From Megaustenia siamemsis (taxonomy: Eukaryota; Mollusca; Gastropoda; Stylommatophora; Ariophantidae), in NCBI GenBank assembly GCA_032433765.1, contig JAVIAB010000059.1, forward strand, positions 62,767,178 through 62,831,177: a stretch of DNA of 64,000 bases, read 5' to 3'. Position 1 is the first letter of the stretch, and each line of letters opens with the position of its first letter. The translations under genes and the position numbers were made by a program. This document shows positions 32,690-44,455 of this stretch, piece by piece. The notes below the pieces were generated by a model, which saw only the letters and a list, made by a program, of their open reading frames with translations, had not been told where the DNA came from and made no database searches.

Positions 32690-33720
32690 TCTTTGTCTCT
32701 GTCTTCTTCCTCTTCCTCTTCTTTCCATCCTCATTTGCCTTCTTCTACTGTGCTTACTTCGTTAGAGTGTTTTTCTTTAATTCCTCTGTTAGTTTTTCTT
32801 CTAGGTTTTTCCTTGATTCTGGATCCTTTAATTGTTTTAATTTTATTGTCTGTTCTTTTTCCTGTTTTTGTTTTTTCATGTGTACCTTCTCTTCGTTTTT
32901 GGCTGTCTCAGTGTAATCATAACCATTTTATGGTCTGTGTCTTCTGTGATATTAGGGATAACTCTGCTGTCGGTTACACTTTTCTTGTTCTGTTGTCTTG
33001 TTTCTATAAAATGTATCTGGCTTCTGCATGTTTTATCATTCCACTTGTACCAGGTGTATAATTGCGACTCTCTGTGTTTGAAGAATGTGTTGGCGATAAA
33101 CTAATCACTTTGATTACATAATTCCAGCAGGCTAGTCCATTTTCGTTTATTTCAGCTGTTTTATCACCAAAGGTTCGCAGAATATTTCTATTCTCACTGT
33201 TGCGTTTCCCAAACCTTTCATTAAAATCTCCTATGTTGTAGCCTTCATCAGTCATGTTGACAATTTCAGTTAGTGAGTCATATAATTCTTAGCTATCTTC
33301 TTCATTGTTGTTCCATGTTGCATAAATCATCTGTAAGTTGCTTTTCGGTCGTCTTCTAGTAGTCTGGTTGTGATTATTTTTTACTGTGTGGTATTTTATT
33401 TCTAGAATATTCTTTGAGTGTTCAGAGTCAATGATATGGTCCACTCCGTGTTTTGCTTTTTCTGTGTTGTCGACACTTGAGAATATGTTCGTGTTGTTCC
33501 TATGTGGTTTCTTTATCTTTTATCATTTTACTGTAGTGTCCGCTAATACTAGTATTTTAGTTTTCCGCTTTGTTATTTCTTCTTTAAGTTCATCTTCTTT
33601 GTTATTCCGCATATATTGATGATTGCTGCTTTCTGTGGTATATCTCCATTGTTGTGTGCTTTCTTTGAGCATGAAACATTTACCTCTTACCGACCTGCTG
33701 ATTCTGTCGTAAGTTAAGGA
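32690..33720 (-). pseudogene. LINE AP-endonuclease domain fragment (LINE-H)
   Basis: The minus strand reads YNIGDFNERFGKRNSENRN, LRTFGDKTAEINENG and a TESRNYTPGTSGMIKHA segment, matching the GDFN-x-R-x-G...G-x-x-G...NENG part of the apurinic endonuclease that nicks target DNA. Flanking frames are broken. Which reverse transcriptase family it belonged to is unknown. Confidence 0.65.
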
Positions 33721-34424
33721 CTTAACTTAAAAACATACTTTGGGGGTAGCCCGGAGATGTTTCCCCACGTGCTCGATCGCTAGGTGTCACATACTATCTT
33801 TTACGGTCTGACTGTCAATTTGTGAATAGATGGTTGCATATTTAAAGTATTTATCTAATCTTGTCCTCCTTGAATATAACACGTTACACAACTTTTAAAA
33901 TAACTGATATACCGGTTAGGAACAGTTTTCTGATAGATTTTATCACATAAAAAACAATTAAATTAAAACAAACCACCATCTTGGACAACTGAATTCCACT
34001 TACATTATATTATTGTATAATTAAACTTTATTTAACTCTGATTCATTGAATGACATCGAAATCAGTGCATTTTGTTCATAATGAAGATTGTCAAAGTATA
34101 AATGAAATGAATAAGAATGCGAGTCAGGACACATATATTTGCTACAGGAAGATACTATTATCTCAAATAACACTTGTATCGTTACGAGGAATTGGCAACG
34201 AGCAAAAATTGCTAGAATTTATCCTTTCTTTTATTCTGACGTCACTGTTACTATATGTTACACAGTTTTACTGTTTCTCATCAAGATGAAAGTGGCTTGT
34301 ATGCGCATATAAACGGAACAATCAGGCAATAATTTAACGTAACTAGCTAGACATGAATGGGGAAAAAAAAAGTTGTGCAAAAGAAAGACGAGACTGAAAA
34401 AAGATATCAGGTGTCAGATTAAGT

Positions 34425-34505
34425 TAGAAGTTGATCAGAAACATTGGAAGTTGATCAACAAAATTGGAGGTTGATCAGAAACATTGGAAGTTGATCGGAA
34501 CAGTT
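34425..34505. repeat. Short tandem repeat, about 4 units
   Basis: GGAAGTTGATCAGAAACATT units of 21-22 bp. Confidence 0.75.
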
Positions 34506-34550
34506 CAGTTCAAAAGGGCAAAAAAATTATTCGGACTTAATGGCAGTAAA

Positions 34551-34778
34551 AGTGAGCCACGACAGCTCAATGGTTAGTGAACTGGACAACAAAGAACACT
34601 TGTTCACTCAGCCTTAAAATAGGTGTCGGATTTTTTGCTGAGAAAGTACAGCGGTACGGGTGTAATACCGACAACATTATCTCAAAAATGATGTACGGAA
34701 GGTCTATACAAATTATGGTCACTAACACCATATTCCCTATATGCCACTTGGCGTGACGGGGCTCTTTACATTTTTACT
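34551..34778 (+). mobile_element. SINE-1 with deleted B box
   Basis: TSD TTAATGGCAGTAAA (34537-34550) and TTAATGTCAGTAAA (34779-34792), one mismatch. The head keeps the A box but loses the B-box segment. Confidence 0.82.
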
Positions 34779-34789
34779 TTAATGTCAGT

Positions 34790-35240
34790 AAAGCTTGTCA
34801 CAATAGAAATGAGATATCTGAGAAAAACTCTTGGAGTGACAAGAAAAGACAGAATCAGACATTATAAGAGAATGAATAATCTTTAGGCTTTAGCTCGGAC
34901 AGGCGTCACAAAAATAGGGGCATTCCAATAAGAAAGAGTCGGCATTGAACTAATTTTAAACTGCATAGAGAAACAACATATAAAATAGTATGCACATCTA
35001 GAAAGAATGTCATGTGATTCCTCACTATATATCTAAAATGATGTAAATCTGTATATCCATAATATATCATATATATCATATATATCAATATCATATATTC
35101 ACTGTATATCTTAAATGATGAAAAGGAAGATGTGCAAGAAGCAGATGGGCAGACAACACCATAGAAACGATACAACAACATCAATTGACAGAGACTGAAG
35201 TCGCCAAAACAACGAGAACCGGAAAGTTGTATCTATTTCG
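34790..35240 (+). pseudogene. LINE C-terminal fragment (LINE-G)
   Basis: Broken frames give TIEMRYLRKTLGVTRKDRI, then a LERM block and RSRWADNTIETIQQHQLTE, the usual order of a LINE reverse transcriptase C-terminus. An AT-rich microsatellite at 35060-35100 splits it. Confidence 0.5.
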
Positions 35241-36390
35241 AAACCCGAACGAGTACAAGAGGAAATAAATAAATAAAGAAATAAATAAATAAAGAAAGAA
35301 AGAAAGAAAGATTGACATTATTATGATGGGCGTAGAAGGAAATGCACTTTCTTGAGTGAAAAACCACAATTTTTCACAAAATCCTGTTCATTTCATGCAC
35401 ATTTTCACCTTTTTCTCGAACTTTCAATTCTTTAATTGCAATTTTAATTCATTCCAAAAACACACACAGAGTCGCACACAAACACAACAGCAGACAGGAA
35501 ATCTCCAGATGAGGGCAAATAACATCAAATACATACCGCCATGAAATGCCAAGCTCAGCAACAAAACAACTCCGATCTGTGGAGGATAAAAACATTTCTC
35601 GCTACACATTTGTTGGACACTTGTAACTGTCATGAACAAGGGACAATTAAATGATTGCAATACTACCCCCACAACCACCACCCCTCTCCACGAACGACTT
35701 TTTTCCACACCTTTTCCCTCCTTCCTTTGTTAGCCTTTATCTCCTACATAGGATGAGGTAGGTTACGTTCCTTTTACCTCTCATGTAATTGTCTCTCTAC
35801 CATTTCTTGTCAAAGATTACATCGGTCAGGAAATTGGGCACATATAATAATTTACATTTCTATTCATCTTATTTTAGCTTTCTCAGTTTTACTAGCTTTT
35901 TTTTTTACTTTCTAATATGTTATTAGATTATATTTCCATTGTGTGTCTATTCGTTTTTGATGTCGTTGTTTTCTGAGATAGACCGCAACAGCAATAGTCT
36001 GTAGTGACCTCCATGTAAAACTGTTACCATACATTGTGTTCAAAATTGTTACTTTTCATAACGAAAATGTTAACATTAATTCACACTTTGAATCATTGTC
36101 GTCAAGAAATGTCACGTCCAACTCACATGAGAAGCTTGTATTTCATGAAACTCACAGCAGTTGATATTTCATATGTTGCCACTATAACCCGACTGGAAAC
36201 AGCAGTAACCATGTGACTAGCGCTCATGCCTACCCTTCAAGAGCGCCGAGGTTCAATACTCAAAGGTGGTTATTTTGTGTGTGTTCTAAACAACGTCTTT
36301 ACCTGATCACCAGTTACTTGTGACATAAACCAGATACTTTTTCCCCTATGATCATACTATTTGAGCGGTATGACACGACATTAAAAATAA

Positions 36391-36649
36391 GAGAGTAAAT
36401 TACCCCCGTCACGCCAAGTGGCGTATAGGGAATATGGTGTTAGTGACCATAAATTTTACAGACCTTCAGCTCATGATTTTTGGGGTAATGTGGTCGGTAT
36501 GTAATCGGCCCGTGCCGATTTATTTTCCCAGAACAAAATCCAGTACACATTTAAGTCTGGGTGAACCAGGAACCCGTCGGTTGGGATCGAACCCTCCTTC
36601 TTGTCCTTTGTAGTCCAGTTCACTAACCACTGAGCTATCGCGGCTCCCT
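36391..36649 (-). mobile_element. SINE-1 full-length copy
   Basis: Intact head with A and B boxes on the minus strand. No clear TSD is seen. Confidence 0.88.
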
Positions 36650-36766
36650 ATAACAATACATTGCTTTACGAAATCTCCTTCACTGCCAGACTTCCCTCTC
36701 ATGGCGATCATTCAGTTGGTAGCTTGCAGTTACGGAAGCGACATTCCTTTTCTCGATGATCGTAAA

Positions 36767-37060
36767 TCAAGCCTGTTGCTGTCTCAAGTTAGCCTCCAAC
36801 TCCTTGAGTCTTGAGACACGCATTGGAACTTCATATTTATTGTAAGATGGTTCGTGGCTTAATGTCTTTTCAGGTTGCACTCTCTCGGCGTGGTAGTGCT
36901 GTTGTTGCACATTAAACAATGTATCTTTCCATTCTCGGATGTAAACACATATTGCAATTCTCATTTTTCTTGAAACACTCGCTCTTCTTCGTTCAGTTTC
37001 ATTTTTTCTCTGAGCTAGAGGAGCACTGGCTACTTTAAATTCGATGCGAAGTCTTAAAAA
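36767..37060 (-). CDS. Unrecognised exon-like ORF
   Basis: After a pyrimidine-rich acceptor (TTTTTTTAAG, minus strand) an open stretch of about 95 codons reads LRIEFKVASAPLAQRKNETE and EWKDTLFNVQQQHYHAERV, then YEVPMRVSRLKELEANLRQQ and a stop at 36767-36769. Charged, helix-prone, low-hydrophobic composition and the lack of any match to the transposons here make it a candidate terminal exon of a host gene or an unknown element. It lies inside the large lectin intron on the same strand. I do not recognise it. Confidence 0.35.
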   Translation of the reverse strand, partial: FLRLRIEFKVASAPLAQRKNETERRRASVSRKMRIAICVYIREWKDTLFNVQQQHYHAERVQPEKTLSHEPSYNKYEVPMRVSRLKELEANLRQQQA

Positions 37061-37159
37061 AAGGTAAAAAATAAAATACAATACTTAAACGAAATTTAGG
37101 CCGCTTGGAGTCCACATGCCGCATTTTTGACAAACCTGCTCAACAGTTCAACACACCAC

Positions 37160-37915
37160 AGCGATATCAATCACTATCTATCTATCTATCTATTGGCCTT
37201 TCGAGCCGTAGCCAGCCAATAGGGCGTAGACCAAGATACTCCTTCTCGTATCTGAATTTTTGTTCTAGCAGTTTTTAATTCTTTTAAAGATATTTTAATC
37301 AAATCTCGTCATTTGTCTATGTTGTGTGCAAGCAGCTCTATCTCAGGGAGCCGATTCCTGCTGCTTTTGCCTCTCTCATCGATGTTCTTCTCAGTGTCTC
37401 TCTGGGTCTTCCTCTCTTTCTCTTACCTGTTGTTTCCCACATGAGGGCTTGCTTTGCTATTCGGTTATTATCTCTTCTCATCACATGACCAACATATGAC
37501 CATTGTCTTTTCTTTATTACTGAAGATATTAGTAGTTGATTGGCGATTTCTGTAATTTCCTCGTTTGTTTTGAATTCGTTCCACGCTATACCAAGTATTT
37601 TCCTTAGAGATTTATTTTCGAATGCGTTGAACTTTGTTTCTATATCTCTTGTTGTTTTCCAGCTCTCACACGCATATGTAAGGGTTGATAGCACATTTTA
37701 TTTGAATAGTCTAAGTTTTGTGTTTGTGCTGATGAGTTTTGATTTCCACAACTTTTCAAGGTTTCTGAAAGACAATGCTGCTTTAGCTATTCTGATTCTA
37801 ATTTCTTTACTTGTATCCCCTTCTCGATCAATGTAACTTCCAAGATAGATAAAGTGATCGATCTCTTCCACTGGTTTGTTTTCCATGTATATTTTGTCGT
37901 CTGTTGGAATTAAGC
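37160..37915 (-). mobile_element. LINE-F with (GATA)n tail
   Basis: The minus strand has two open pieces (37698-37886, 37338-37694): IDHFIYLGSYIDREGDTSK, NKSLRKILGIAWNEFKTNE and [19 protein letters not shown], separated by a frame break. The 3' end leads into a tetranucleotide GATA-type tail at about 37160-37192. Confidence 0.85.
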
Positions 37916-38473
37916 TTCTACTTATCAGTCACTACATGCATGTAATAATGTTCCCAAAGACTTTCCAAACACTTACCATTTCCTGTGGCCTTCGACAGTC
38001 AATGCCAGCTACAAATGTTTCTATAAAGTGCGACAAAGCAACGCTGCCCAAAATTGTTGTACTGAAATATAACATTCCAAGTTCTATACAATGTTATGTT
38101 TCAGTTGAGGTGGTGAACGTATAGAAAGCTCCATACATTAACAATGAATTATAACCAGTCCGTCTGTCAGAGCTTTCGTTTGAATTAATTTCGATGAACG
38201 GGTTAGTACTAATCGATGATTACTGAAACATGATTGCGTAGAAATCAATCTCTATGAATAATGTATAGGTTAGACCTACAGCTTTGATTTGTTTATTTTC
38301 AATTAATTAGTGTGTACCACTTTTAATATAATTTATTGTATTATTTTGTTCCTAACCTGTTTGTTTCAGTTCTGCAGCAACTGTAGCTACATTTGTTCAC
38401 AAGTTAACGTTTTCATTCGAGATTAGACTTAAATGAGAATTTTGAGCAACAGTAGTTTTTAAATATTTCCGTA

Positions 38474-38808
38474 CGTTTCAACGCACTGTACGTCATGTCG
38501 ACTTCGGTTACGTACGTTCCGACGCACTGTACGTCATGTCGACTTCGGTCACGTACGTTCCGACGCACTGTACGTCATGTCGACTTCGGTCACGTACGTT
38601 TCGACGCACTGTACGTCATGTCGACTTCGGTCACGTACGTTCCGACGCAATGTACGTCATGTCGACTTCGGTCACATACGTTTCGACGCACTGTGCGTCA
38701 TGTCGACTTCGGTCACGTACGTTTCGACGCACTGTACATCATGTCGACTTCGGTCACGTACGTTTCGACGCACTGTACGTCATGTCGATTACGGTTACGT
38801 ACGTTGAG
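38474..38808. repeat. 41-bp CpG-rich minisatellite, about 8 copies
   Basis: Unit GTTCCGACGCACTGTACGTC plus ATGTCGACTTCGGTCACGTAC. Each contains about seven CpGs and the palindromes GTCGAC and ACGTACGT-like, in otherwise CpG-poor AT-rich DNA. All forward frames are open. Confidence 0.95.
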
Positions 38809-39175
38809 CGACAGAGTGCGTCACTCTCAATTTGATTAGTGTAAACCATCATCAAACCATATTCTTTTCACATATCTTGTATCATTTTGAAATATAATTC
38901 CATGTTCAATTTTCTAAACAATCATATATAATATGTTATGCGTTAGATAAATATAAACGTGTACATCGATATTTAAAACGATGAGAAATGTTGTCTCCGA
39001 AATCTCTTCCTTTGCATTGATAGCATCCTTCTGTACTGAAAGAGTTAGGACAGTCTGCTCTTCCAAGCTCCAAACTTTACCTTTAGGATCCCTCGACACT
39101 TTCCCCATCCGTGAAGACAAATGCTGCAAAATGTGACTGCTCTAGTTGTATTCTATATTATGTATACTCATATAA

Positions 39176-39855
39176 AAGTAAAGGTAAATTACATGCCTTA
39201 CTAGCTTACTGGGCGAATGAGGTATACGGTATTAGTGACCATATGTTTCCACGACAATAGCACATTTTTGAGTTATCTGATCAGCATTATGTCAGGCCGC
39301 CTTTACTTACCAGAAAAAAAAAGAGAAAAAAAAAAACTCTGGCACCAATTTTTTTAGAGGCTGTCTAAACCTCAGATTAAAGTGAAGCCTTTGAAATGTG
39401 GATTTATAGAAGAAACCGTAGAATTGGATGGAAGGAAAAGAAAACAAACGATGGAGTCTTAAAATAACTAAAAATTAAAAGAGAACTACTAAACACAATT
39501 CAAAAAAGACTATTGAAATTCGTGGCGCATGTTAAAAGACACAGCAGCCCAGTAAAAATAATCTTGGAAAGGAAAATACAAGGTAAAAGAAGCAGAGGCA
39601 GTCCAAAACTAACGTGGACGGTTAACATCAAAAGATGGACAAGTCAGCTAAGACAACCTGCACCATCAAAGCAAGAGCCAGATCGGAATGGCGCGCCATG
39701 GTAGCCAATCTCCTATGCGGAGACGGCGCTCAATGATGATGATGATGATAAATCTCGGAAACCCTTTATGTCCGAAAAACGACCCCCAATTTGGGATCTG
39801 AACACAGACTCTTCTTGTCAAGAAGCGAGTTCGCTACTCACTCGATCACCAATGG
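39176..39855 (-). mobile_element. Diverged SINE-1-like element split by LINE-C
   Basis: The body (39176-39381) keeps the order of SINE-1. The head (39750-39855, minus strand) has a B-box-like GTTCAGATCCC and an A-box-like region. The two are separated by LINE-C. Confidence 0.6.
39382..39749 (+). mobile_element. LINE-C 3' fragment nested in SINE
   Basis: FEMWIYRRNRRIGWKEKK, KFVAHVKRHSSPVKIIL and KIQGKRSRGSPKLTWTVN with frame breaks. It ends GGCGCTCAATGATGATGATG. Confidence 0.85.
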
Positions 39856-40172
39856 TATAGTAGTATAACTGTTCAATAAGGGTTGGATCCTAAATAGAGA
39901 ATTTTAAAAAATGTGTCGCCTTGTGGATGCAACAACTTCTAGTACAGCGTTGAACTAGTCACGGCTGGTTATCCTAACATCAAAGTGCCATTTTAGCTAT
40001 AATCCTAGAAATGTTGCTGAAACTGTGTGTGGATATCACCTGACTGTACACCGTTTAGTTCATTGTTATCATTTTCTGTTTCATAGGCGTGCTTCCATTT
40101 TGTTAGATTACACAATAGTTTGCATTTTTTAGCAAAATTAATTGTTGTATTATTGGAAGTTTAACAGATTAA

Positions 40173-40300
40173 TGATGTGAACAAATGTTTCCAAGACTAA
40201 TGTTTGATGTGAACAAATGTTTCCAAGACTAATGTTTGATGTGAACAAATGTTTCCAAGACTAATGTTTGATGTGAACAAATGTTTCCACTCTAATGAAC
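40173..40300. repeat. 32-bp minisatellite, about 4 copies
   Basis: TGATGTGAACAAATGTTTCC units at 40173, 40205, 40237 and 40269. Confidence 0.93.
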
Positions 40301-40387
40301 TTGACATTTTTTTAGTGAAAAAATATTTCATTTCTAATAACAACCATAGAATGTATCTTCTTGTGAAGAGATTAAATGTACGTTAGA

Positions 40388-40597
40388 AGAATCATCTATA
40401 GGTTCTCAAATTCTCAAACAGCAGAGATAGAATCATCTATAGGTTCTCAAATTCTCAAACAGCAGAGATAGAATCATCTATAGGTCCTCAAATTCTCAAA
40501 CAGCAGAGATAGAATCATCTATAGGTCCTCAAATTCTCAAACAGCAGAGATAGAATCATCTATAGGTCCTCAAATTCTCAAACAGCAGAGATAGAAT
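40388..40597. repeat. 41-bp minisatellite, 5 copies
   Basis: AGAATCATCTATAGGTCCTC units at 40388, 40429 and onward. It directly precedes a LINE-E. Confidence 0.94.
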
Positions 40598-40599
40598 CA

Positions 40600-41130
40600 A
40601 GATGCAACAAAGCTTGATAAATCATTGGACAGTTATTACCACTATTGTCCAACAAGGAAATAACTTCAGAGGGAAAACGGGCACTATACAATACAATCTT
40701 CATCCCAACGTTGTGCTACCAATGCCAGACCTGGATCCTAGATGCAAGAACAATAAGAACAATAACCTCTACAGAGATGAAATGTGTTAGACGAATGACA
40801 GGACACAGCCTGAGAGATAAGATCAGAAATGAAGAATTGAGAAAAAAGCGTGGAATAGCCCCACTGCCATAGAATATATAAGGAAACAACAGATAAAATG
40901 GTTTGGCCACGTGACAAGGCAGAAATATCAAAACACAACACATAGAGCATTCAACAAACGTTGTGAGAACACTAGACCCAAGGGTCGACCACGAAAAGGA
41001 TGGATCGATGGAATATTAGAAGCACTAGGAAACATAACAGCAGCAGAGGCGAACAGAAGAGCAAAAGACCGCAAATTTTATCTCCCCTCGACGCTGAAAG
41101 GCAGATGAGGAAGAAAAGAAGAAGAGGATC
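40600..41130 (+). mobile_element. LINE-E 3' part
   Basis: ALYNTIFIPTLCYQCQTWIL, STEMKCVRRMTGHSLRDKIR and, after a break, RPKGRPRKGWIDGILEALGN. It ends in a GAAGAAAAG-rich tail. Confidence 0.82.
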
Positions 41131-41235
41131 TATAGGTTTTATTTCTGAACGGAGTAGATGAGGTCACAGCTGTATGTTTTTATCTCAAAGTGTAATTTTA
41201 GTTTTTAATCTTGGAAATTTTGCATCGTTAATGAA

Positions 41236-41320
41236 TTAGAGTGGAACGGCATTCCCTGGTGGGTAATCTTGATCTTGGATGCGGAGACTGCACTTAATGA
41301 TGATGATGATGGATGAAGAG
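41236..41320 (+). mobile_element. LINE-C 3' terminal fragment
   Basis: GCGGAGACTGCACTTAATG then a (GAT)n tail. Confidence 0.65.
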
Positions 41321-41586
41321 GTCCTAACTTTAATACATCCACTTCAATCTTAGAATTAATACATTATAGAAGTCTTTCACACGTGTGACACCACACACAA
41401 ACAGTTAGATTTACAGCTCAAGTAAATATTGATGTGTTGGTCTGAGCGATGGTTGGCAATAATGACTGAGTTTACGGGATGTAATATTCTATTTTTAACC
41501 AAACAGCTTAATATATTTGGAGATACCATGTTCACTAATTACTTTGAATGTAAGAGAGATATGTATTTTATCATCCAAGAGGGACA

Positions 41587-41715
41587 GAATAATACTAGAA
41601 GTACTAGGAAACATAACAGCAGCAGAGGCCAAGAGAAGAGCAAAAGACCGTAAATTATATCTCATCTTAACGCTGAAAAGCAAATAAGGAAAGAAAGAAG
41701 AAGAGGAAGAGGGAC
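41587..41715 (+). mobile_element. LINE-E 3' terminal fragment
   Basis: ACTAGGAAACATAACAGCAG, as in 41023-41042, ending in a GAAGAGG-rich tail. Confidence 0.75.
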
Positions 41716-41920
41716 GCAGACATGAACAAACCAACTAAAGTATCACTTGTAAACAACTGTGAGTTGACAACTAAAATATAATTAACAAATTGATGTGTAG
41801 TAGGCATCATATACAAAAGCGAGCTATGTTTATGTCCAACGACCGGGTGTTTGGACCGGTTATATGCTACACACATCGTGCTCTGTTAAGTGCGACTGTG
41901 AAATTACGTATTTTCCTTTA

Positions 41921-42078
41921 GAACTGTGAGTTATTGAGCTATTTGCGGGTCATCATCATTGCACTCCGAATATATACATTGGTGCTCTGATCCCCTCCTC
42001 AGCAATTCCACAGTGTTCAACGACTGACGACTTCCAGTTCTTTGTTGGTTGATACGTCTTTTTATGCGCCCACTAAAT
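41921..42078 (-). pseudogene. Jockey-like LINE C-terminal fragment
   Basis: The minus strand reads ECNDDDPQIAQ after a TGSRQSLNTVELLRRGSEHQ segment. It is truncated 5'. Confidence 0.7.
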
Positions 42079-42382
42079 ATAAATAACTGTGATATCAGTT
42101 CTAACAAAGACATATTTTTAAAAAAAATTATCATGTGATAACTTTCCTTGTACGAGAAAAAAGTGTAAATCTGAGGATCTTTTGTTTGTTTCCTCTTGAG
42201 AAGAAGTATTACATAGCGATATTTCATAACATAATTCATTAGGTTTTATTTATACCACTTTGCTACAAAGCAGAACCTGATGTTCTAAAGAGATGGGTTA
42301 GAGTGTGCCATCAACCGCCGCTGGCTTTTCACTGCAATCTGACAAACAGTTTCAGCTCTCTAATATAGATCTACTTCATCTT

Positions 42383-42610
42383 CTACTCAACTTCCTCATG
42401 TGTCTCTCAGTGTCGAGGGCAGATATAATTTGCCGTCTTTTTGTCTTCAGCTGGCCTATGCTGCTATTATGTTCCCTAATAAGTGTTTCTAATATTTCCC
42501 AATCCATCGTTTCGTGGTCGGCTGTTAGGTCTAGTATCTTGCAAGGTTTACTGAAGGCTTGTTGTGCTTTTATCTTTCTATCTTATCACGTGCCAAAAGA
42601 TTTTGTCTAA
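42383..42610 (-). mobile_element. LINE-E 3' fragment, decayed
   Basis: The minus strand aligns with 40895-41110 (CACGTGATAAGATAGAAAG start, CGACACTGAGAGACACATGA end). Confidence 0.7.
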
Positions 42611-42797
42611 TGTAAGATGGCGTGGAATATTCTTGCAATCTCAGCTGATTTAATATTCTACCTCACACAATTTGTTTACAGACTGCTGGTCCAATTCTAC
42701 AAGCAGACATACTGCTTGCCGCCATATTAGATGCAGCCGTTCCCTGTAGTAGTGACTCTTATTGATATAGAAGACCTAGTATTGCATTATCTCTAGA

Positions 42798-43046
42798 TCA
42801 TCATCATCATAAAATACCAAGCCTGCTGGCGTAGGTGATCATGTCTCTCCACAACTTTCGATCTCGACAGTTATTTATCATTTCTGTTGTTGACCTTCTG
42901 CCAAGCCATTCTCTTAAGCTGTCTGGTATCTTTTTTCTTTGCTTCCCTCTATCTCTTCCTCCCTCAATTTTCCCAGTTGTTACAATAAATTCCAGTTGTT
43001 CTCTTCTCATTACATGGCCAAAAATGGTGACTGTTTCTACCTCTAG
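42798..43046 (-). mobile_element. LINE-A 3' fragment
   Basis: The minus strand reads IFGHVMRREQLEFIVTTGK, then WLGRRSTTEMINNCRDRKL, with a GAT tail. Its truncated 5' end abuts an unrelated ORF. Confidence 0.88.
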
Positions 43047-43262
43047 ATAGGATACGTAATTTCCCAGCAAAGTCTGAAATAGTTGAACTCCAACTTCTCC
43101 AGTTAAGCCTGGAATGTCAACAAAGACATTACCAGTTCCCACACTGGACGAGTTAAAGGGCACTCGCCTGTATCAACTCGTAATAACCCATGAGCAACTA
43201 CAACTCATTGTATCTGCTGCGTCTATGTCATATGTGCCATGCCAGGCACCGAATAACGAGAA
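43047..43262 (-). pseudogene. Unrecognised coding remnant with one stop
   Basis: One minus-strand frame reads SLFGAWHGTYDIDAADTMS, an in-frame TGA, then RRVPFNSSSVGTGNVF, VDIPGLTGEVGVQLFQTLL and GNYVSYLE. The composition looks protein-like, but I cannot name the family. LINE-A truncates it directly downstream. Confidence 0.35.
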
Positions 43263-43517
43263 CGATTACGTAACAATTTCCATGTACATTTTGATGTGAT
43301 CCTGCTTTTCATCGATTATTGACGACCTAAAGTTGCAATGAATCTCACAGTTGTTTGTTTTAATATTTGAGTAGTGTCGGTACATTTTGTATCAGTCATG
43401 AAACATGACCTGAGTCATGTTCTACTTTAACACATTCAACACGTTCATAAGGGAAGCTTTTATCAGAAATGTTTACAACATTTTGTGATTAAATTATGAT
43501 TATTTTATACTAGACAG

Positions 43518-43702
43518 GATCATCATCAACATTGAGTGCTATCACCGCAACGAAGGTTGGCTACCATTGGGCACAATTCTGCTCTGTCTCTTGCCTTGAT
43601 GGTGGAGGTTGTCATAGGCTGATTTGTTCATCGTTTGATGTTACTCGTCCATGTTAGTCTTGGTCTGCCTCTGCCTCTGCCTCTTTTACCTTGTATTTTC
43701 CT
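43518..43702 (-). mobile_element. LINE-C 3' fragment
   Basis: The minus strand reads GKIQGKRGRGRGRPRLTWTS, the family signature, with an extra GR. The tail is of ATGATG type. A short open segment (43703-43845) just upstream is unexplained. Confidence 0.8.
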
Positions 43703-43916
43703 AACATTCCATGTACTTATATTTAGAGCTTTCCTCCGACATATGTACGAATTCCTCTCCATAGCTTTCTCTGGAATGGCACGTGATGAGGATCCAATTC
43801 CTTTCACTGTGGTCTGCCACATTCGCCTTCAGGCGTCCTAGACAGGATACAAATTAAAATATTTATTCGCGTTCACTTTATTTGGCTAAAATATCAACAG
43901 CATAAAAATTAATTGG

Positions 43917-44166
43917 GGAGCCGCGATAGCTCAGTGGTTAGTGAACTGGATTACAAAGGACAAGAGGTAGGGTTCGATCCCAACCGACGGCTTCCGGTTT
44001 ACCCAAACTTTAAAGGGTAGAGGATTTTTTCTGTGAAAGTAAAGCGGCACGTGCGTAATACCAACCACATTACCCCAAAAATCATGTGCCTATGGGCTGT
44101 AAAATCTATGGTCGCAAACACCATATTTCCTATATGCCACTTGGCATGACGGGGTTTACTTTTAGT
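43917..44166 (+). mobile_element. SINE-1 full-length copy (first of pair)
   Basis: GCCGCGATAGCTCAGTGG head, B box GGTTCGATCCC, body, and tail ending TTTACTTTTAG. Confidence 0.9.
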
Positions 44167-44202
44167 TATATACTTTTATGACTTTTACATATCCATATTT
44201 AG

Positions 44203-44455
44203 CCGCGATAGCTCAGTGGTTAGTGAACTGGACTACAAAGGACAAGAGGTCAGGTTCGATCCTGATCGACGGTTTCCGGGTTCACCCAGCCTTAAAAGTG
44301 TACCGGATTTTTTCTTGGAAAGTAAAGCTACACGGCGTAATACCGCCCACATTACCGCAAAAATCATGTACTGAAAGTCTATAATAATTACAGTAACTAA
44401 CATCATATTCCATATCAGCGTGACGGGACTCTTTTCCCCTTTTCTTTACCTTTAA
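44203..44455 (+). mobile_element. SINE-1 full-length copy (second of pair)
   Basis: Same orientation as the preceding copy, 36 bp downstream. A and B boxes are intact and the body is more decayed. Confidence 0.88.

Noticed and set aside
36190..36262. Another tRNA-like head (GACTAGCGCTCATGCC, GAGGTTCAATACTC)
   Set aside because: Boxes are too degenerate, and there is no second copy or TSD in the window.
38495..38839. Three repetitive ORFs (MSTSVTYVPTHCTSC type)
   Set aside because: A 41-bp unit makes all frames cycle through the same peptides, with no supporting signal.
43703..43845. Short open segment (NWILITCHSRESYGEEF) as an exon
   Set aside because: It has a possible AG acceptor but no donor or recognisable domain, and it abuts a truncated LINE. 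The evidence is too weak.
43917..44010. Functional tRNA gene
   Set aside because: A and B boxes are present, but the head recurs about 14 times fused to a SINE body and does not fold with a proper acceptor stem.
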